From a virus: a stretch of DNA of 56,260 nt. Below the pieces are notes generated by a model. The model was not told the DNA's origin, searched no databases, and saw only the letters and a program-made list of their open reading frames with translations. The translations under genes and the position numbers were made by a program. The stretch is from positions 1 through 56,260 of the IMG/VR virus record IMGVR_UViG_3300042564_007410. One strand, written 5' to 3'. Of this stretch, positions 37,947 to 45,510 are shown piece after piece (the first letter of the stretch is position 1; each line of letters opens with the position of its first letter).

Positions 37947-38902
37947 GTATTATTTGTTAATATTTCACCAGTACTTTCCAAATCAATATCTTCCCCTTCT
38001 TCAGGTTCAATAATTTCAGATTTAGGTGCCTCTTCAATATTAAATAGATTATCAAAATCAATATTTGATCTAATTGATACTTGTGAAGATCTGTTTGAAT
38101 AGGTATCAATTTGTACACGATCCCCACTGAAAGATAGTACAAGAGAAGGTAGGATTGTTCTAAAAATAAGCTCATTAATATTTTCAATTGGGTCGTATAC
38201 TAGGATCTCAGATATTTTATGACCTTCTGAATTATCGATCGTCAGTGATTGTGCTCCTCCAACTTTAACCTTAAAATTATCCCAACTATTAATTGCCCTA
38301 CCGTCTAGTGTATCTACCATTCCAGTTGAAAGTTTTAGGGTGACGCTAGGAGACCCTGTATCCAATCCACTAGTTGATACTTCACGTAATACTATTCGAT
38401 CTACTGTAAATCTTACTGAATAACTTGTATTTCTAAAGTACTTATCATTGATTGCTTTAATTTGAGCAGAGGTAAGTTTAGTTGTAAAGAGAACTTCATT
38501 AACTTGAGTCTCCTCTTGAGCTACATCAAGTTCTCCTTCCTGTTGTTTAGGAATATCCTGTGGCTCAGTTTCGCTAGAGGTTAATGAAATACCATCCATC
38601 TCCTTAGCATAATTAGGATTAATAATCCTTTTAATTGCTTCGCTTGCTAATTCAAATTTTCTCTTTAGTAAATTAACTTCACTTAATATAACATAAGTGA
38701 GGGTTGCATAACCCTCACTAAATTTCATATCCGGAAAAATATCTACTTGATTTAGCCAGCCTTGAATATTTTTTTGATCAAGAGCAGTTTCGCCATCAAT
38801 TATTGACCATTGAAGATCATAATTTAAGATAGCTTGAAAGATGAAACCGCCGTCTTTTGCACTAATTTCATCTGAGTATGCTCTTTCAAATAATTTATTC
38901 AT
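37937..38902 (-). CDS. Hypothetical virion-type protein
   Basis: A 321-residue protein located between the tail tube gene and small virion-type genes. The first 100 residues (MNKLFERAYSDEISAKDGGFIFQAILNYDLQW, FSEGYATLTYVILSEVNLLKRKFE) are helical. A Gln/Glu-rich linker follows, then a beta-rich domain (YSVRFTVDRIVLREVSTSG, TVTLKL-type strands, ILPSLVLSFSGDRVQID) and an acidic disordered tail. Probably a tail or neck component by location. The start overlaps the preceding stop by 1 nt. Confidence 0.65.
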   Translation of the reverse strand: MNKLFERAYSDEISAKDGGFIFQAILNYDLQWSIIDGETALDQKNIQGWLNQVDIFPDMKFSEGYATLTYVILSEVNLLKRKFELASEAIKRIINPNYAKEMDGISLTSSETEPQDIPKQQEGELDVAQEETQVNEVLFTTKLTSAQIKAINDKYFRNTSYSVRFTVDRIVLREVSTSGLDTGSPSVTLKLSTGMVDTLDGRAINSWDNFKVKVGGAQSLTIDNSEGHKISEILVYDPIENINELIFRTILPSLVLSFSGDRVQIDTYSNRSSQVSIRSNIDFDNLFNIEEAPKSEIIEPEEGEDIDLESTGEILTNNTNK

Positions 38903-39159
38903 TAGTCGTTTTTACGGTCTCTGGTACGTTTGTAATTTTTCCAAAGCTCATTGTAAATATTACAAGATGCTCCTAGGAAGTTAATAATACCGACGAATTT
39001 TTTCTTCTCTTCACCTTCCATATTAGCAACTTTAACGCCAATTTTCTTAGCATCATTTACTGTAAGCTCTTCGTCTTCATCTTTTCCGACTAGCTTTTTA
39101 AGGTCACCCTTCTTTTCAAGTAGAGCATATTGCTCAAAGCTCGTAATTGCTCTATTCAT
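38902..39159 (-). CDS. Small protein with capsid-targeting-like N-terminus
   Basis: 85 residues. The start MNRAITSFEQYALLEKKGD fits the tag pattern (Phe-x-x-Tyr-x-Leu-Leu-Glu). A Lys/Glu-rich stretch (VGKDEDEELTVNDAKKIG) follows, then a basic C-terminus (NYKRTRDRKND). The tag is a weaker fit than in other cargo candidates. It lies in the late minus-strand cluster. Confidence 0.62.
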   Translation of the reverse strand: MNRAITSFEQYALLEKKGDLKKLVGKDEDEELTVNDAKKIGVKVANMEGEEKKKFVGIINFLGASCNIYNELWKNYKRTRDRKND

Positions 39160-39179
39160 TGGTTTCAGATTTTTATTAA

Positions 39180-39410
39180 TTACTTCTTACCTACAACGTT
39201 TTTATTCTTTGCAGTAGTCATGTATTGTTTAGTGTACTTGTCGATTTGAGGAGTACCTTTACCTTTAACTGGACCTTGAGCTAATTGTTGTTTAACTTTA
39301 ACAGTTCCTTTTTTATCAGTAGCTGCAACGTTAGCTTTTCCACTGTATCCTGCTGCCGCTCTATTGAATGCTGCCATAAACTGGCCGTAGTTCATAACTG
39401 GATTACTCAT
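39180..39410 (-). CDS. Small basic protein, late-expressed
   Basis: A 76-residue Lys/Gly/Ala-rich protein (NYGQFMAAFNRAAAGYSGKANVAATDKKG, KTKQYMTTAKNKNVVGKK-type tail). It is strongly basic and probably disordered, as DNA-associated internal head proteins often are. An exact late promoter lies 14 nt upstream. The N-terminus resembles the capsid tag (Tyr-x-x-Phe) but lacks the Glu. Confidence 0.6.
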   Translation of the reverse strand: MSNPVMNYGQFMAAFNRAAAGYSGKANVAATDKKGTVKVKQQLAQGPVKGKGTPQIDKYTKQYMTTAKNKNVVGKK

Positions 39411-39424
39411 TAGTATTGATTTTT

Positions 39425-39437
39425 TTATTATTTATCT
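39425..39437 (-). promoter_or_regulatory. Late promoter (AGATAAATAATAA)
   Basis: Exact AGATAAATAATAA on the minus strand, 14 nt before ATG 39410. Confidence 0.75.
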
Positions 39438-39452
39438 TTTTAAAGTAGGAGA

Positions 39453-39477
39453 TTTTATTGTATTATAACTATATAAA
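39453..39477 (+). promoter_or_regulatory. Promoter of the CAP-like secreted-protein gene
   Basis: TTTTATTGTATTATAAC followed by TATATAA. The same sequence of more than 20 nt recurs at 41557-41580 before the other signal-peptide gene. A T-rich box 13 nt before TATATAA gives the same geometry as the middle-like promoters. Confidence 0.6.
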
Positions 39478-39495
39478 CAAATTAAAAGTTTTATC

Positions 39496-40038
39496 ATGAA
39501 AACAATAGCAATAGCATTCTTTGCACTACTTTCATTCTCTTTGACTTCACAAATATATGTTGGAGTTCCTTCTAACTATTATGAAGATCTTACTCTTTCT
39601 AAATTTGCATTTAAAAAATTTAATGATTATCGTAAATCAATAAATGCAGGCTCATGGAAGTGGTCAGATAGCTCATATACTACTGCAAAAAGATGGAATT
39701 CAGCATTAGCTAAAGATGGTTTATGGGGACATTCTGACGCTAAATTATGTAGCTCTGAAATAATAGTTAGTGTAAATATAGATGCTACTCAGCCTCTTAA
39801 TTATGAGGTAATTGTTGATTCTTGTATGTTACAAATACTTAATTCAAAATATCATAGGGGAGGATTTACTGCTCCAGTTAGAACATCTTCTCAAAAATAT
39901 GCAGAAATTGAATGGGGACCAATTACCTTATCTAAAACATTATGTGATAGTGGTGCAGTTTCTGCATATATCTTAGATTATGGTCACTATAAACAAGTAA
40001 CGATTGTAATACACACAATCGTTACTCTATATAAATAA
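39496..40038 (+). CDS. Secreted CAP/SCP-like protein
   Basis: A 180-residue protein with a signal peptide (MKTIAIAFFALLSFSLTS, cut before Gln-Ile). The mature part reads like a CAP domain: FNDYRKSINAGSWKWSDSSYTTAKRWNSALAKDGLWGHSD (about 42-81) has the N-x-Y-R, W and H-S positions. CSSEIIV supplies a Glu, and LNSKYHRGGF a second His (about 113-122). CAP proteins are secreted and of varied function. The gene is on the opposite strand to its virion-gene neighbours and has its own promoter, as an inserted accessory gene would. Confidence 0.7.
   Translation: MKTIAIAFFALLSFSLTSQIYVGVPSNYYEDLTLSKFAFKKFNDYRKSINAGSWKWSDSSYTTAKRWNSALAKDGLWGHSDAKLCSSEIIVSVNIDATQPLNYEVIVDSCMLQILNSKYHRGGFTAPVRTSSQKYAEIEWGPITLSKTLCDSGAVSAYILDYGHYKQVTIVIHTIVTLYK
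39996..40026. repeat. 12-bp inverted repeat at the end of the CAP-like gene
   Basis: AGTAACGATTGT (39996-40007), loop of 7, ACAATCGTTACT (40015-40026). It overlaps the last codons of the CAP-like gene and precedes the converging stop at 40046. No clear T run follows, so terminator function is likely but not certain. Confidence 0.75.
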
Positions 40039-40045
40039 GTATTAA

Positions 40046-41512
40046 TTAAAATAGATCAATATCTGCTACTCTACATTTAAAGATTGCTGCATAGTCTTTT
40101 GTGCCACCTACTGAACCAACTGTTTTTAATACTGTTATTGGATCTAGTGTAGTTGCTGAATCTGGTTTTTTAACTTTAAATGAAACTTTAATGAATCGAG
40201 CATCCTCTGCTCCTTGAGTTATTTGATAAACCTTTTTTGCTGGAGTGAATCTGTTAGCTGATAAAAAATTTGCAATTTCATCACATCTAAGTTTAGCTAA
40301 AAATGCATTACCTGAAGCCATTGGATCAGTTACAATTCCAGCTACTCCTGAACCATTAATAACCTTATCTGCTGGTAATTTAATTCCATTTAAACCGGCT
40401 GTTGCTGGCACAAATTTATCTGCTCCAGGTTGACCTTTTTCTTTCCAATAATTAATTAATGCTTGACCTTGATTAGCAGTTCCCATGTTTATTGCTTCAG
40501 TTGATGCACTCCCATATACGGTAAGTTCAACTATTTCACCAACTTTCTTAACTTTATTTAATGTTTCAAGTAACTTATTAAGAGCCTCAGCTGATGGTTT
40601 ATAATAAAGTGATTGGTATCCTGCATCAATTGGTAGAGGTTCAATAACATCTCCTACTTGTTTAATGATTTCAGGTGCAGTCGTACTTGATGTTGTTTTA
40701 CTAGTTGGTGGAGTATAGTCACCAAGTGACCAAAAATAAACATCTATCTCGTCTGCAGAACTACCGTTTTGATAAGACGCTAAATTTTTCATAACTGACG
40801 ATTTACCTGCTGAATTATCTATAAATGAGCCATTTTTAAAATCCAAATATCCATTTACCTTTGAAGTTTTATCTTTAATTATCTCTGGAGAACCATACTC
40901 ATATCCAGTTGAAGTGTCCCAACTTATTACTACGTTATTTACAAGATTATATGTATTTACATATCTACATATTTCTTCTAGATTACTATCTGATGGAGCT
41001 CCGCCGACTGTTGAATCAATACCAGAAGTAGTTATCTTACCGACTGTATTAATATTCTTAGGATTAGTTTGCGACTGATTAAATTGAAATTCCTTCCATT
41101 CAGGCTCAACGGTTGCACCAAGCTCTGTTCGGATTCGTTCGTCTATCTGATTTACGACGGTTCCCCATTTAGCTTTATCCTTTTTAACTTTTTCTATCCA
41201 ATTTCCATCTATCTTAGATTGTCTTATCCACCCTGCTCCAGCATAAAGTCTAATATAACCCAATAGAATCCAATTTGCTGCTTCATCGGCGCTTATATTA
41301 AAGAGTATTTTTTGATTAACTAAAAATGACCGAATTGTTCCAAATCCTTCAAATGAAGCAGCAGTATCTTGATTCTTAAGTAAATCAACTGCTTGTTTTT
41401 CTACCTCACTCATTTCTCTAACATATGCAGCACCTCCACTTTCATATAATTTTTTAAATTCTTGAGACTCATGTAAAGTTCTCCAACCTTTATAATTTAA
41501 TAAATACGACAT
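40046..41512 (-). CDS. Large protein with capsid-targeting-like N-terminus and OmpA-like C-terminal region
   Basis: A 488-residue protein. The start MSYLLNYKGWRTLHESQEF fits the tag (Tyr-x-x-Trp-x-x-Leu-His-Glu) and is nearly the same as in the gene at 42640, which suggests duplication of the leader. The N-terminal domain (about 20-150) is helical. The C-terminal region (about 315-450; VELTVYGSASTEAI, AFLAKLRCDEIANFLSANRF, RFIKVSFKV) resembles the OmpA-like peptidoglycan-binding pattern, though the match is loose. Late promoter upstream. Inference: packaged or virion-associated. Confidence 0.68.
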   Translation of the reverse strand: MSYLLNYKGWRTLHESQEFKKLYESGGAAYVREMSEVEKQAVDLLKNQDTAASFEGFGTIRSFLVNQKILFNISADEAANWILLGYIRLYAGAGWIRQSKIDGNWIEKVKKDKAKWGTVVNQIDERIRTELGATVEPEWKEFQFNQSQTNPKNINTVGKITTSGIDSTVGGAPSDSNLEEICRYVNTYNLVNNVVISWDTSTGYEYGSPEIIKDKTSKVNGYLDFKNGSFIDNSAGKSSVMKNLASYQNGSSADEIDVYFWSLGDYTPPTSKTTSSTTAPEIIKQVGDVIEPLPIDAGYQSLYYKPSAEALNKLLETLNKVKKVGEIVELTVYGSASTEAINMGTANQGQALINYWKEKGQPGADKFVPATAGLNGIKLPADKVINGSGVAGIVTDPMASGNAFLAKLRCDEIANFLSANRFTPAKKVYQITQGAEDARFIKVSFKVKKPDSATTLDPITVLKTVGSVGGTKDYAAIFKCRVADIDLF

Positions 41513-41527
41513 AACGTAAAAATATTT

Positions 41528-41541
41528 TTATTTATTTATTT
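41528..41541 (-). promoter_or_regulatory. Late promoter (AAATAAATAAATAA)
   Basis: On the minus strand AAATAAATAAATAA, about 16 nt before ATG 41512. A variant of the late element. Confidence 0.6.
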
Positions 41542-41555
41542 GTTAAAGTTCAACA

Positions 41556-41580
41556 TTTTTATTGTATTATAACTATATAA
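41556..41580 (+). promoter_or_regulatory. Promoter of the second secreted-protein gene
   Basis: A T-rich box, ATTGTATTATAAC, then TATATAA. It is identical over more than 20 nt to the promoter at 39453-39477, 18 nt before ATG 41599. Confidence 0.62.
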
Positions 41581-41598
41581 CCACTTAATATTCTAGTC

Positions 41599-42033
41599 AT
41601 GAAAAAAGTAGCAATTCTCTTTTTAGCTTTGACAATCACAGCATTGTCTTTCTCACAAGTTGTAACTATTACTGGAAAAGATACTCGAGAGTCTTTTGGA
41701 ATATTTGATGATACTACAAATTTCATTGATATTGCAACAAATAAGTTCTATGAGTACCCATATCAAGCTCGTGAGACAAAGCAATTTAACTACCTTATTG
41801 ATTTTGAATCAAGTACTGTTAGTTTTCTTGATTTCGATTTCTCAACAATTTATGTATTGCCATTTACTGTAAGCTATAAAAATTCAGATTCTGATTTCTT
41901 AATCAAATTAGTATATGATTCAGAAGATTCTTTTGGAATATTTGTAAAAGAGAATATTGCAGCTTATTATCAAAGAAATGAAGTTGCTGCAACCTTGACT
42001 ATTTTTAATAATTGTAAAATGAGTGTCAGATGA
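41599..42033 (+). CDS. Secreted hypothetical protein
   Basis: A 144-residue protein with a clear signal peptide (MKKVAILFLALTITALSFS, cut before Gln-Val). The mature part is beta-rich (NFIDIATNKFYEYPYQARETK, FNYLIDFESSTVSFLDFDFS, FLIKLVYDSEDSFGIFVKEN) with no recognised motif. The same promoter and opposite orientation to neighbours link it to the CAP-like gene. It could alter the cell envelope of the infected host; this is inference. The stop codon lies inside a bidirectional terminator. Confidence 0.72.
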   Translation: MKKVAILFLALTITALSFSQVVTITGKDTRESFGIFDDTTNFIDIATNKFYEYPYQARETKQFNYLIDFESSTVSFLDFDFSTIYVLPFTVSYKNSDSDFLIKLVYDSEDSFGIFVKENIAAYYQRNEVAATLTIFNNCKMSVR

Positions 42034-42045
42034 CACTCATTTTTT
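42016..42045. terminator. Bidirectional terminator overlapping two gene ends
   Basis: AAAATGAGTGTCA (42016-42028), GA loop, TGACACTCAT (42031-42040) and T5. It overlaps the plus-strand stop (42031-42033) and abuts the minus-strand stop at 42044. Confidence 0.9.
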
Positions 42046-42640
42046 AATTTGAGGTATTAGTATTTTGTTGTACTGCAGGAGCTGCTTGTGTTTGAACTAA
42101 TCCGAAAAATTCTTTAAGCGGCTGACTTAAAAACTTAACATATTGCATTTCATTTTTTCCAGCAATAATCATATTTTTCTTAAATGATTCAACTGCAGTA
42201 TTGAATGCTGCTATTTCGGGATCAACTTGATATGCTGCTTTTAGTACAGCAACTGGAATTTTTGCAAAATCTGCATTTATTTGTTTAGCATAAGTTTCCA
42301 TTCTTTCTTCACCAAATACTGCTGGCATACAATATCCATTTTCTAATACTTTATCAAATTTGAATTGGCCGGTCGAGTCTGTAATTGGGGCAAGCGCAGG
42401 AAGTCCGAATCTTCCCATAACAAATGCAGTAACTGTACCTTGAATTAATGAACCTTGTGAAGTAGTTGGAACAAAAATATATTGTTTAATACTAATTGGA
42501 GTAGTTGAACCTTCTTGAATTTTAGATAGTGATTGCTCTACTAATTTTTTCCAAGTTGGATCTTTTACAAAATCCATCTCAACACCTACTTTAGATTCAA
42601 ATAATTGTTTCCATCCTTTATAGTCAAGTAATACACTCAT
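42044..42640 (-). CDS. Hypothetical protein with capsid-targeting-like N-terminus
   Basis: A 198-residue protein beginning MSVLLDYKGWKQLFESKVG, nearly identical in plan to the leader of the 488-residue protein at 41512. The expected cut is after Glu15. The rest is helical with Ala/Val-rich segments (LIQGTVTAFVMGRFGLPAL; IPVAVLKAAYQVDPEIAAFNTAVE) and a Gln/Asn/Thr tail. No fold recognised. An exact late promoter precedes it. Probable internal head protein. Confidence 0.68.
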   Translation of the reverse strand: MSVLLDYKGWKQLFESKVGVEMDFVKDPTWKKLVEQSLSKIQEGSTTPISIKQYIFVPTTSQGSLIQGTVTAFVMGRFGLPALAPITDSTGQFKFDKVLENGYCMPAVFGEERMETYAKQINADFAKIPVAVLKAAYQVDPEIAAFNTAVESFKKNMIIAGKNEMQYVKFLSQPLKEFFGLVQTQAAPAVQQNTNTSN

Positions 42641-42655
42641 TGCGAATAATATTTT

Positions 42656-42668
42656 TTATTATTTATCT
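42656..42668 (-). promoter_or_regulatory. Late promoter (AGATAAATAATAA)
   Basis: Exact AGATAAATAATAA on the minus strand, 15 nt before ATG 42640, in the 48-nt divergent gap with the Fpg-like gene. Confidence 0.75.
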
Positions 42669-42688
42669 ATTATTAGTATAATAATATT

Positions 42689-43483
42689 ATGCCAGAACTA
42701 GCCGAAATAAAAATAATGGCTGATTATATTAATCAGAGTATTGTTGAAGATCTTGATTTTACTACAATTGCTTATTCAGAAAGTGCAGGTAAGCGCGGTT
42801 TAGGGGTAATCCAACCTAGTGATCTTCAAATATTTAAAATCCAGGCTCAATCTAGAGGTAAGGAACTTATGCTTTCTCTAATTCAGGGAGGAGAGGAACT
42901 TATGAAAATTAGCTGTTCAATGGGCATGTCTGGTCACTGGCACCTAGCTAATCGATTTAATCCTCCCAAGCATACTCACCTAATGTTTAATGCAGTTGGT
43001 GATATTAGCCTATGCTTGGTTGATGTTCGTCGCTTTGCTCGATGGCGACTAGTTGATGATTGGTCCTCTACTCGCGGCCCATGTCCACTAATGGAACCTG
43101 CTCTATTTCGAGAAAATATCCTAGCTAATCTTCATAAGAAAGAATTCGATAAGCCGATTCATCTTGTGCTCATGAATCAATTATATTTTTCAGGAATAGG
43201 AAATTACCTCAGAGCTGAGATACTCTTCCATGCCTCACAGGATCCTTTCATAGACGCACGTACTGCCCTTACTATGAATCCATCAATTCTAGATCTTTGT
43301 GAGCAACTTCCAAAGGAAGCTTATATTCTTGGTGGAGGACAACTTAAGGATTGGGATAATCCATTTGAGGTACCTTCTGGCGGATTTAATGAATGGATTC
43401 AGTGCTATGGTAAGGCCAATCGAATAGTCGATAAGAACGGTCGAACTCTATGGTATCATACAAGTCAACTTGAAACTCTTTAA
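42689..43483 (+). CDS. Formamidopyrimidine-DNA glycosylase-like protein (Fpg/Nei)
   Basis: A 264-residue base-excision enzyme. The N-terminus MPELAEIKIMADYI provides the catalytic Pro2 and Glu3. SGHWHLANRFNPPKHTHL and DVRRFARWRLVDD are core blocks. The H2TH region is LYFSGIGNYLRAEILFHA (about 163-180). The usual C-terminal four-Cys zinc finger is reduced to one Cys in IQCYGKANRIVDKNGRTLWYHTSQ, so it is a zinc-less or altered version, as in some Nei-like proteins. It would remove oxidised bases with AP-lyase activity. Confidence 0.88.
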   Translation: MPELAEIKIMADYINQSIVEDLDFTTIAYSESAGKRGLGVIQPSDLQIFKIQAQSRGKELMLSLIQGGEELMKISCSMGMSGHWHLANRFNPPKHTHLMFNAVGDISLCLVDVRRFARWRLVDDWSSTRGPCPLMEPALFRENILANLHKKEFDKPIHLVLMNQLYFSGIGNYLRAEILFHASQDPFIDARTALTMNPSILDLCEQLPKEAYILGGGQLKDWDNPFEVPSGGFNEWIQCYGKANRIVDKNGRTLWYHTSQLETL

Positions 43484-43509
43484 AATTTTTGAGTTTTAAT
43501 AGTGTAACC

Positions 43510-43517
43510 TATAAATA
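43510..43517 (+). promoter_or_regulatory. Candidate late promoter TATAAATA
   Basis: TATAAATA, the canonical T4 late element, 7 nt before ATG 43525. The spacing is shorter than for the other late promoters here, so a transcript would have almost no leader. Confidence 0.35.
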
Positions 43518-43524
43518 AAAAAGA

Positions 43525-43707
43525 ATGTTAAAAAAAATATTTCAATCGCGTCTTTCAAAAAGGGAACTTTTAATAATCGCTGAATGTTGTAGACAAGTTT
43601 CTGATTCAATGAGTAAGGAAAATAATAAAAGTCCCCTCTCTCCTGAAATTAGTCAAATACACCAAGATATTCAACAAATAGTTAAAAAACTGGAAAAATC
43701 TAAATGA
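43525..43707 (+). CDS. Hypothetical small helical protein
   Basis: A 60-residue basic helical protein (MLKKIFQSRLSKRELLIIAECCRQVSDSM, then ISQIHQDIQQIVKKLEKSK). No motif. It is coupled to the split helicase fragment by an ATGA overlap at 43704, suggesting it belongs to the same transcript. Confidence 0.6.
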   Translation: MLKKIFQSRLSKRELLIIAECCRQVSDSMSKENNKSPLSPEISQIHQDIQQIVKKLEKSK

Positions 43708-43868
43708 CCGAAATCCCTCTTGAGTTTTCACCAAGACCCCAACAGGTAGAAATACTTGATTTTGTAAAATCTTCAATTAGTGAAGGTAAAAAATTTATCA
43801 TGGTTGATGCTCCGACCGGGTGTCTTACAAAAAATGAAAAAATTAGAATATATAAATTAAAAAAATGA
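43704..43868 (+). CDS. Helicase N-extein fused to a 15-residue N-terminal split intein
   Basis: A 54-residue gene. Residues 1-39 are the start of an SF2 helicase: FSPRPQQVEILDFVKSSISEGKKFIMVDAPTG, ending in the first half of Walker A (A-P-T-G). Residues 40-54, CLTKNEKIRIYKLKK, are an intein N-terminus: Cys1 followed by the Cys-Leu-x-x-x-x-x-Ile pattern of block A, then a stop. The rest of the intein and helicase start at 45025. Joining TG to TGKS from the second gene restores APTGTGKS. Such an N-intein is far shorter than usual (about 100 residues) but has a precedent in the VidaL split intein of a T4-like helicase, as I recall it. Confidence 0.9.
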   Translation: MTEIPLEFSPRPQQVEILDFVKSSISEGKKFIMVDAPTGCLTKNEKIRIYKLKK

Positions 43869-45510
43869 TTTATGGATTCTAATAAGTATCTTGAAATTTG
43901 TAGAAGCGCTCGACTGCTTAAAAATAACATATCGTATTTTACAGTAAAGGAATTTTTGGAAAAATTTAAAATTGACTTAAATATAAATTATGATAAAATT
44001 GATCAGTTAATCGCTAATATTTTATCTCAAGATTTATCAAATGAGCATATTACGCTTCAAAAATTAAATTTAAAGTATAAAAAAACATCTAAGGATTATT
44101 GGATTATTCGAGGATGGGATGAAAAATATTCAATCAGAAAAGCAAAAGAAGCAAATCAGATATATTCTCATTCAAGAAGACTAGAGAAAAATGGATATTC
44201 TCAGGAAGATATTAAGAAGATCATGGCTGATTCTTTTAGTAAAGGAATCGCTACTCTCAAGAAAAGAAAAGATTATTCAGATATTATTAAAAAACGAAAT
44301 AGGGGATTAACTCGAAATCGATATATTAATACAATAAATCCATTAACCGGATTATTATATACGTCTGAAGAATCTGAGAAAAAATATAAAGAAGATCAAC
44401 GAAAGGCTTCGCAGTCTGCAAATCTAAGTAGGAAGCCTGAATCATTTAATACTAAAATCGAATATTATTTAGCTAAGGGCTTATCTTTAGAAGATGCCCA
44501 ATCTGCTCTATTTGAACGCCAAATAAAAAATGGTCTAGACTATTATATCAATAAATATGGAATAGAACAGGGAACCGTTAAATATAATAATCGTATTGCA
44601 AAATACAGTAAAAAAATAAAAGATGCAAGATCGTCTTTTCCAGAAAAATGGAAAACTTCCAGTAAACGATATAGTAATAGTTCTAAGCGATTTTTTGATA
44701 ACTTAATTAATGATATTGATTATCTAAAAAATTTAACTATTTTCTATGCAAATAACGAACATTTCATATATGATAAAATCAATAAAAAAATATATTTTTA
44801 TGATTTTTATATTGAAGAATTAAATATTATAATTGAATATCATGGAATAGTCTGGCATCCTAAGCATCGTGATCAACCTGGCTGGATCCACCCATATACT
44901 AAGGAGACTTCTGAAAAATACTATGATTTAGATATTCATAAAAAAATACTTGCAAATAGTTTTGGTATTGATGTTATCGCAATATTTGAAGATGAGATAA
45001 CAACTAATCGTAATAATATAATAAATGAACTACACAATCGAATTAACACGTACCGTAATCGTAAATGATTTAAAACATTATTATAGTGACGAAATATTTA
45101 TTAATTTATCTGATTTTGACCTAAATGAATTTTTTACAAACCATGTCAATACTCATAGTGAGGAAATAACAATTAAAGATTTCTATGAGTTACCTGAAGA
45201 TTCACATTTATTAATTGAATCATTGGATGGATATGTTAGAGTTGGTGAACGAATAAAAAAGAATAACTTAGAGTGCTATACTTTAACTTTAAAAGATAAT
45301 CGTAAATTATCTGGTGCATTTAATCATTTAGTTGAAACTGAAAGAGGCTGGGTTAAATTAAAAGAACTATCATCCAGTGATTATGTTTTAACTACTTCTG
45401 GTTTTATTCAAGTAAAAAATATACGACAAATTAAAACGCAAGACGTTTATGATTTAGAATGTTTACATCCAAACCATCGATATTTATCAAATGGCATATC
45501 TAATCACAAT
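43821..45510 (+). mobile_element. Split-intein cassette with homing endonuclease
   Basis: The inserted element as a whole. It runs from intein Cys1 (TGT 43821) through the N-intein stop, the Vsr-like homing endonuclease (43872-45068) and the 162-residue C-intein to its final Asn (45508-45510). Removing it would leave an unbroken helicase frame across the P-loop. This is the fractured-gene arrangement described for metagenomic phage genes, with the endonuclease gene in the break. Confidence 0.85.
43872..45068 (+). CDS. Free-standing homing endonuclease, Vsr-like (EDxHD type)
   Basis: A 398-residue protein in the gap of the split helicase. The nuclease domain is C-terminal: a segment NSSKRFFDNLIND (about 274-286), then KIYFYDFYIEELNIIIEYHGIVWHP (about 306-330) with Asp, Glu322 and His324, then YYDLDIHKKILANSFGIDVIAIFEDE (about 351-377). 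This Asp, E-x-H-G and D-x-x-K layout is that of Vsr/PD-(D/E)XK nucleases and matches the EDxHD homing endonucleases linked to split inteins. The N-terminal 270 residues are Lys/Arg-rich and probably bind DNA. It starts 3 nt after the N-intein stop and overlaps the next gene by 44 nt. Confidence 0.82.
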   Translation: MDSNKYLEICRSARLLKNNISYFTVKEFLEKFKIDLNINYDKIDQLIANILSQDLSNEHITLQKLNLKYKKTSKDYWIIRGWDEKYSIRKAKEANQIYSHSRRLEKNGYSQEDIKKIMADSFSKGIATLKKRKDYSDIIKKRNRGLTRNRYINTINPLTGLLYTSEESEKKYKEDQRKASQSANLSRKPESFNTKIEYYLAKGLSLEDAQSALFERQIKNGLDYYINKYGIEQGTVKYNNRIAKYSKKIKDARSSFPEKWKTSSKRYSNSSKRFFDNLINDIDYLKNLTIFYANNEHFIYDKINKKIYFYDFYIEELNIIIEYHGIVWHPKHRDQPGWIHPYTKETSEKYYDLDIHKKILANSFGIDVIAIFEDEITTNRNNIINELHNRINTYRNRK

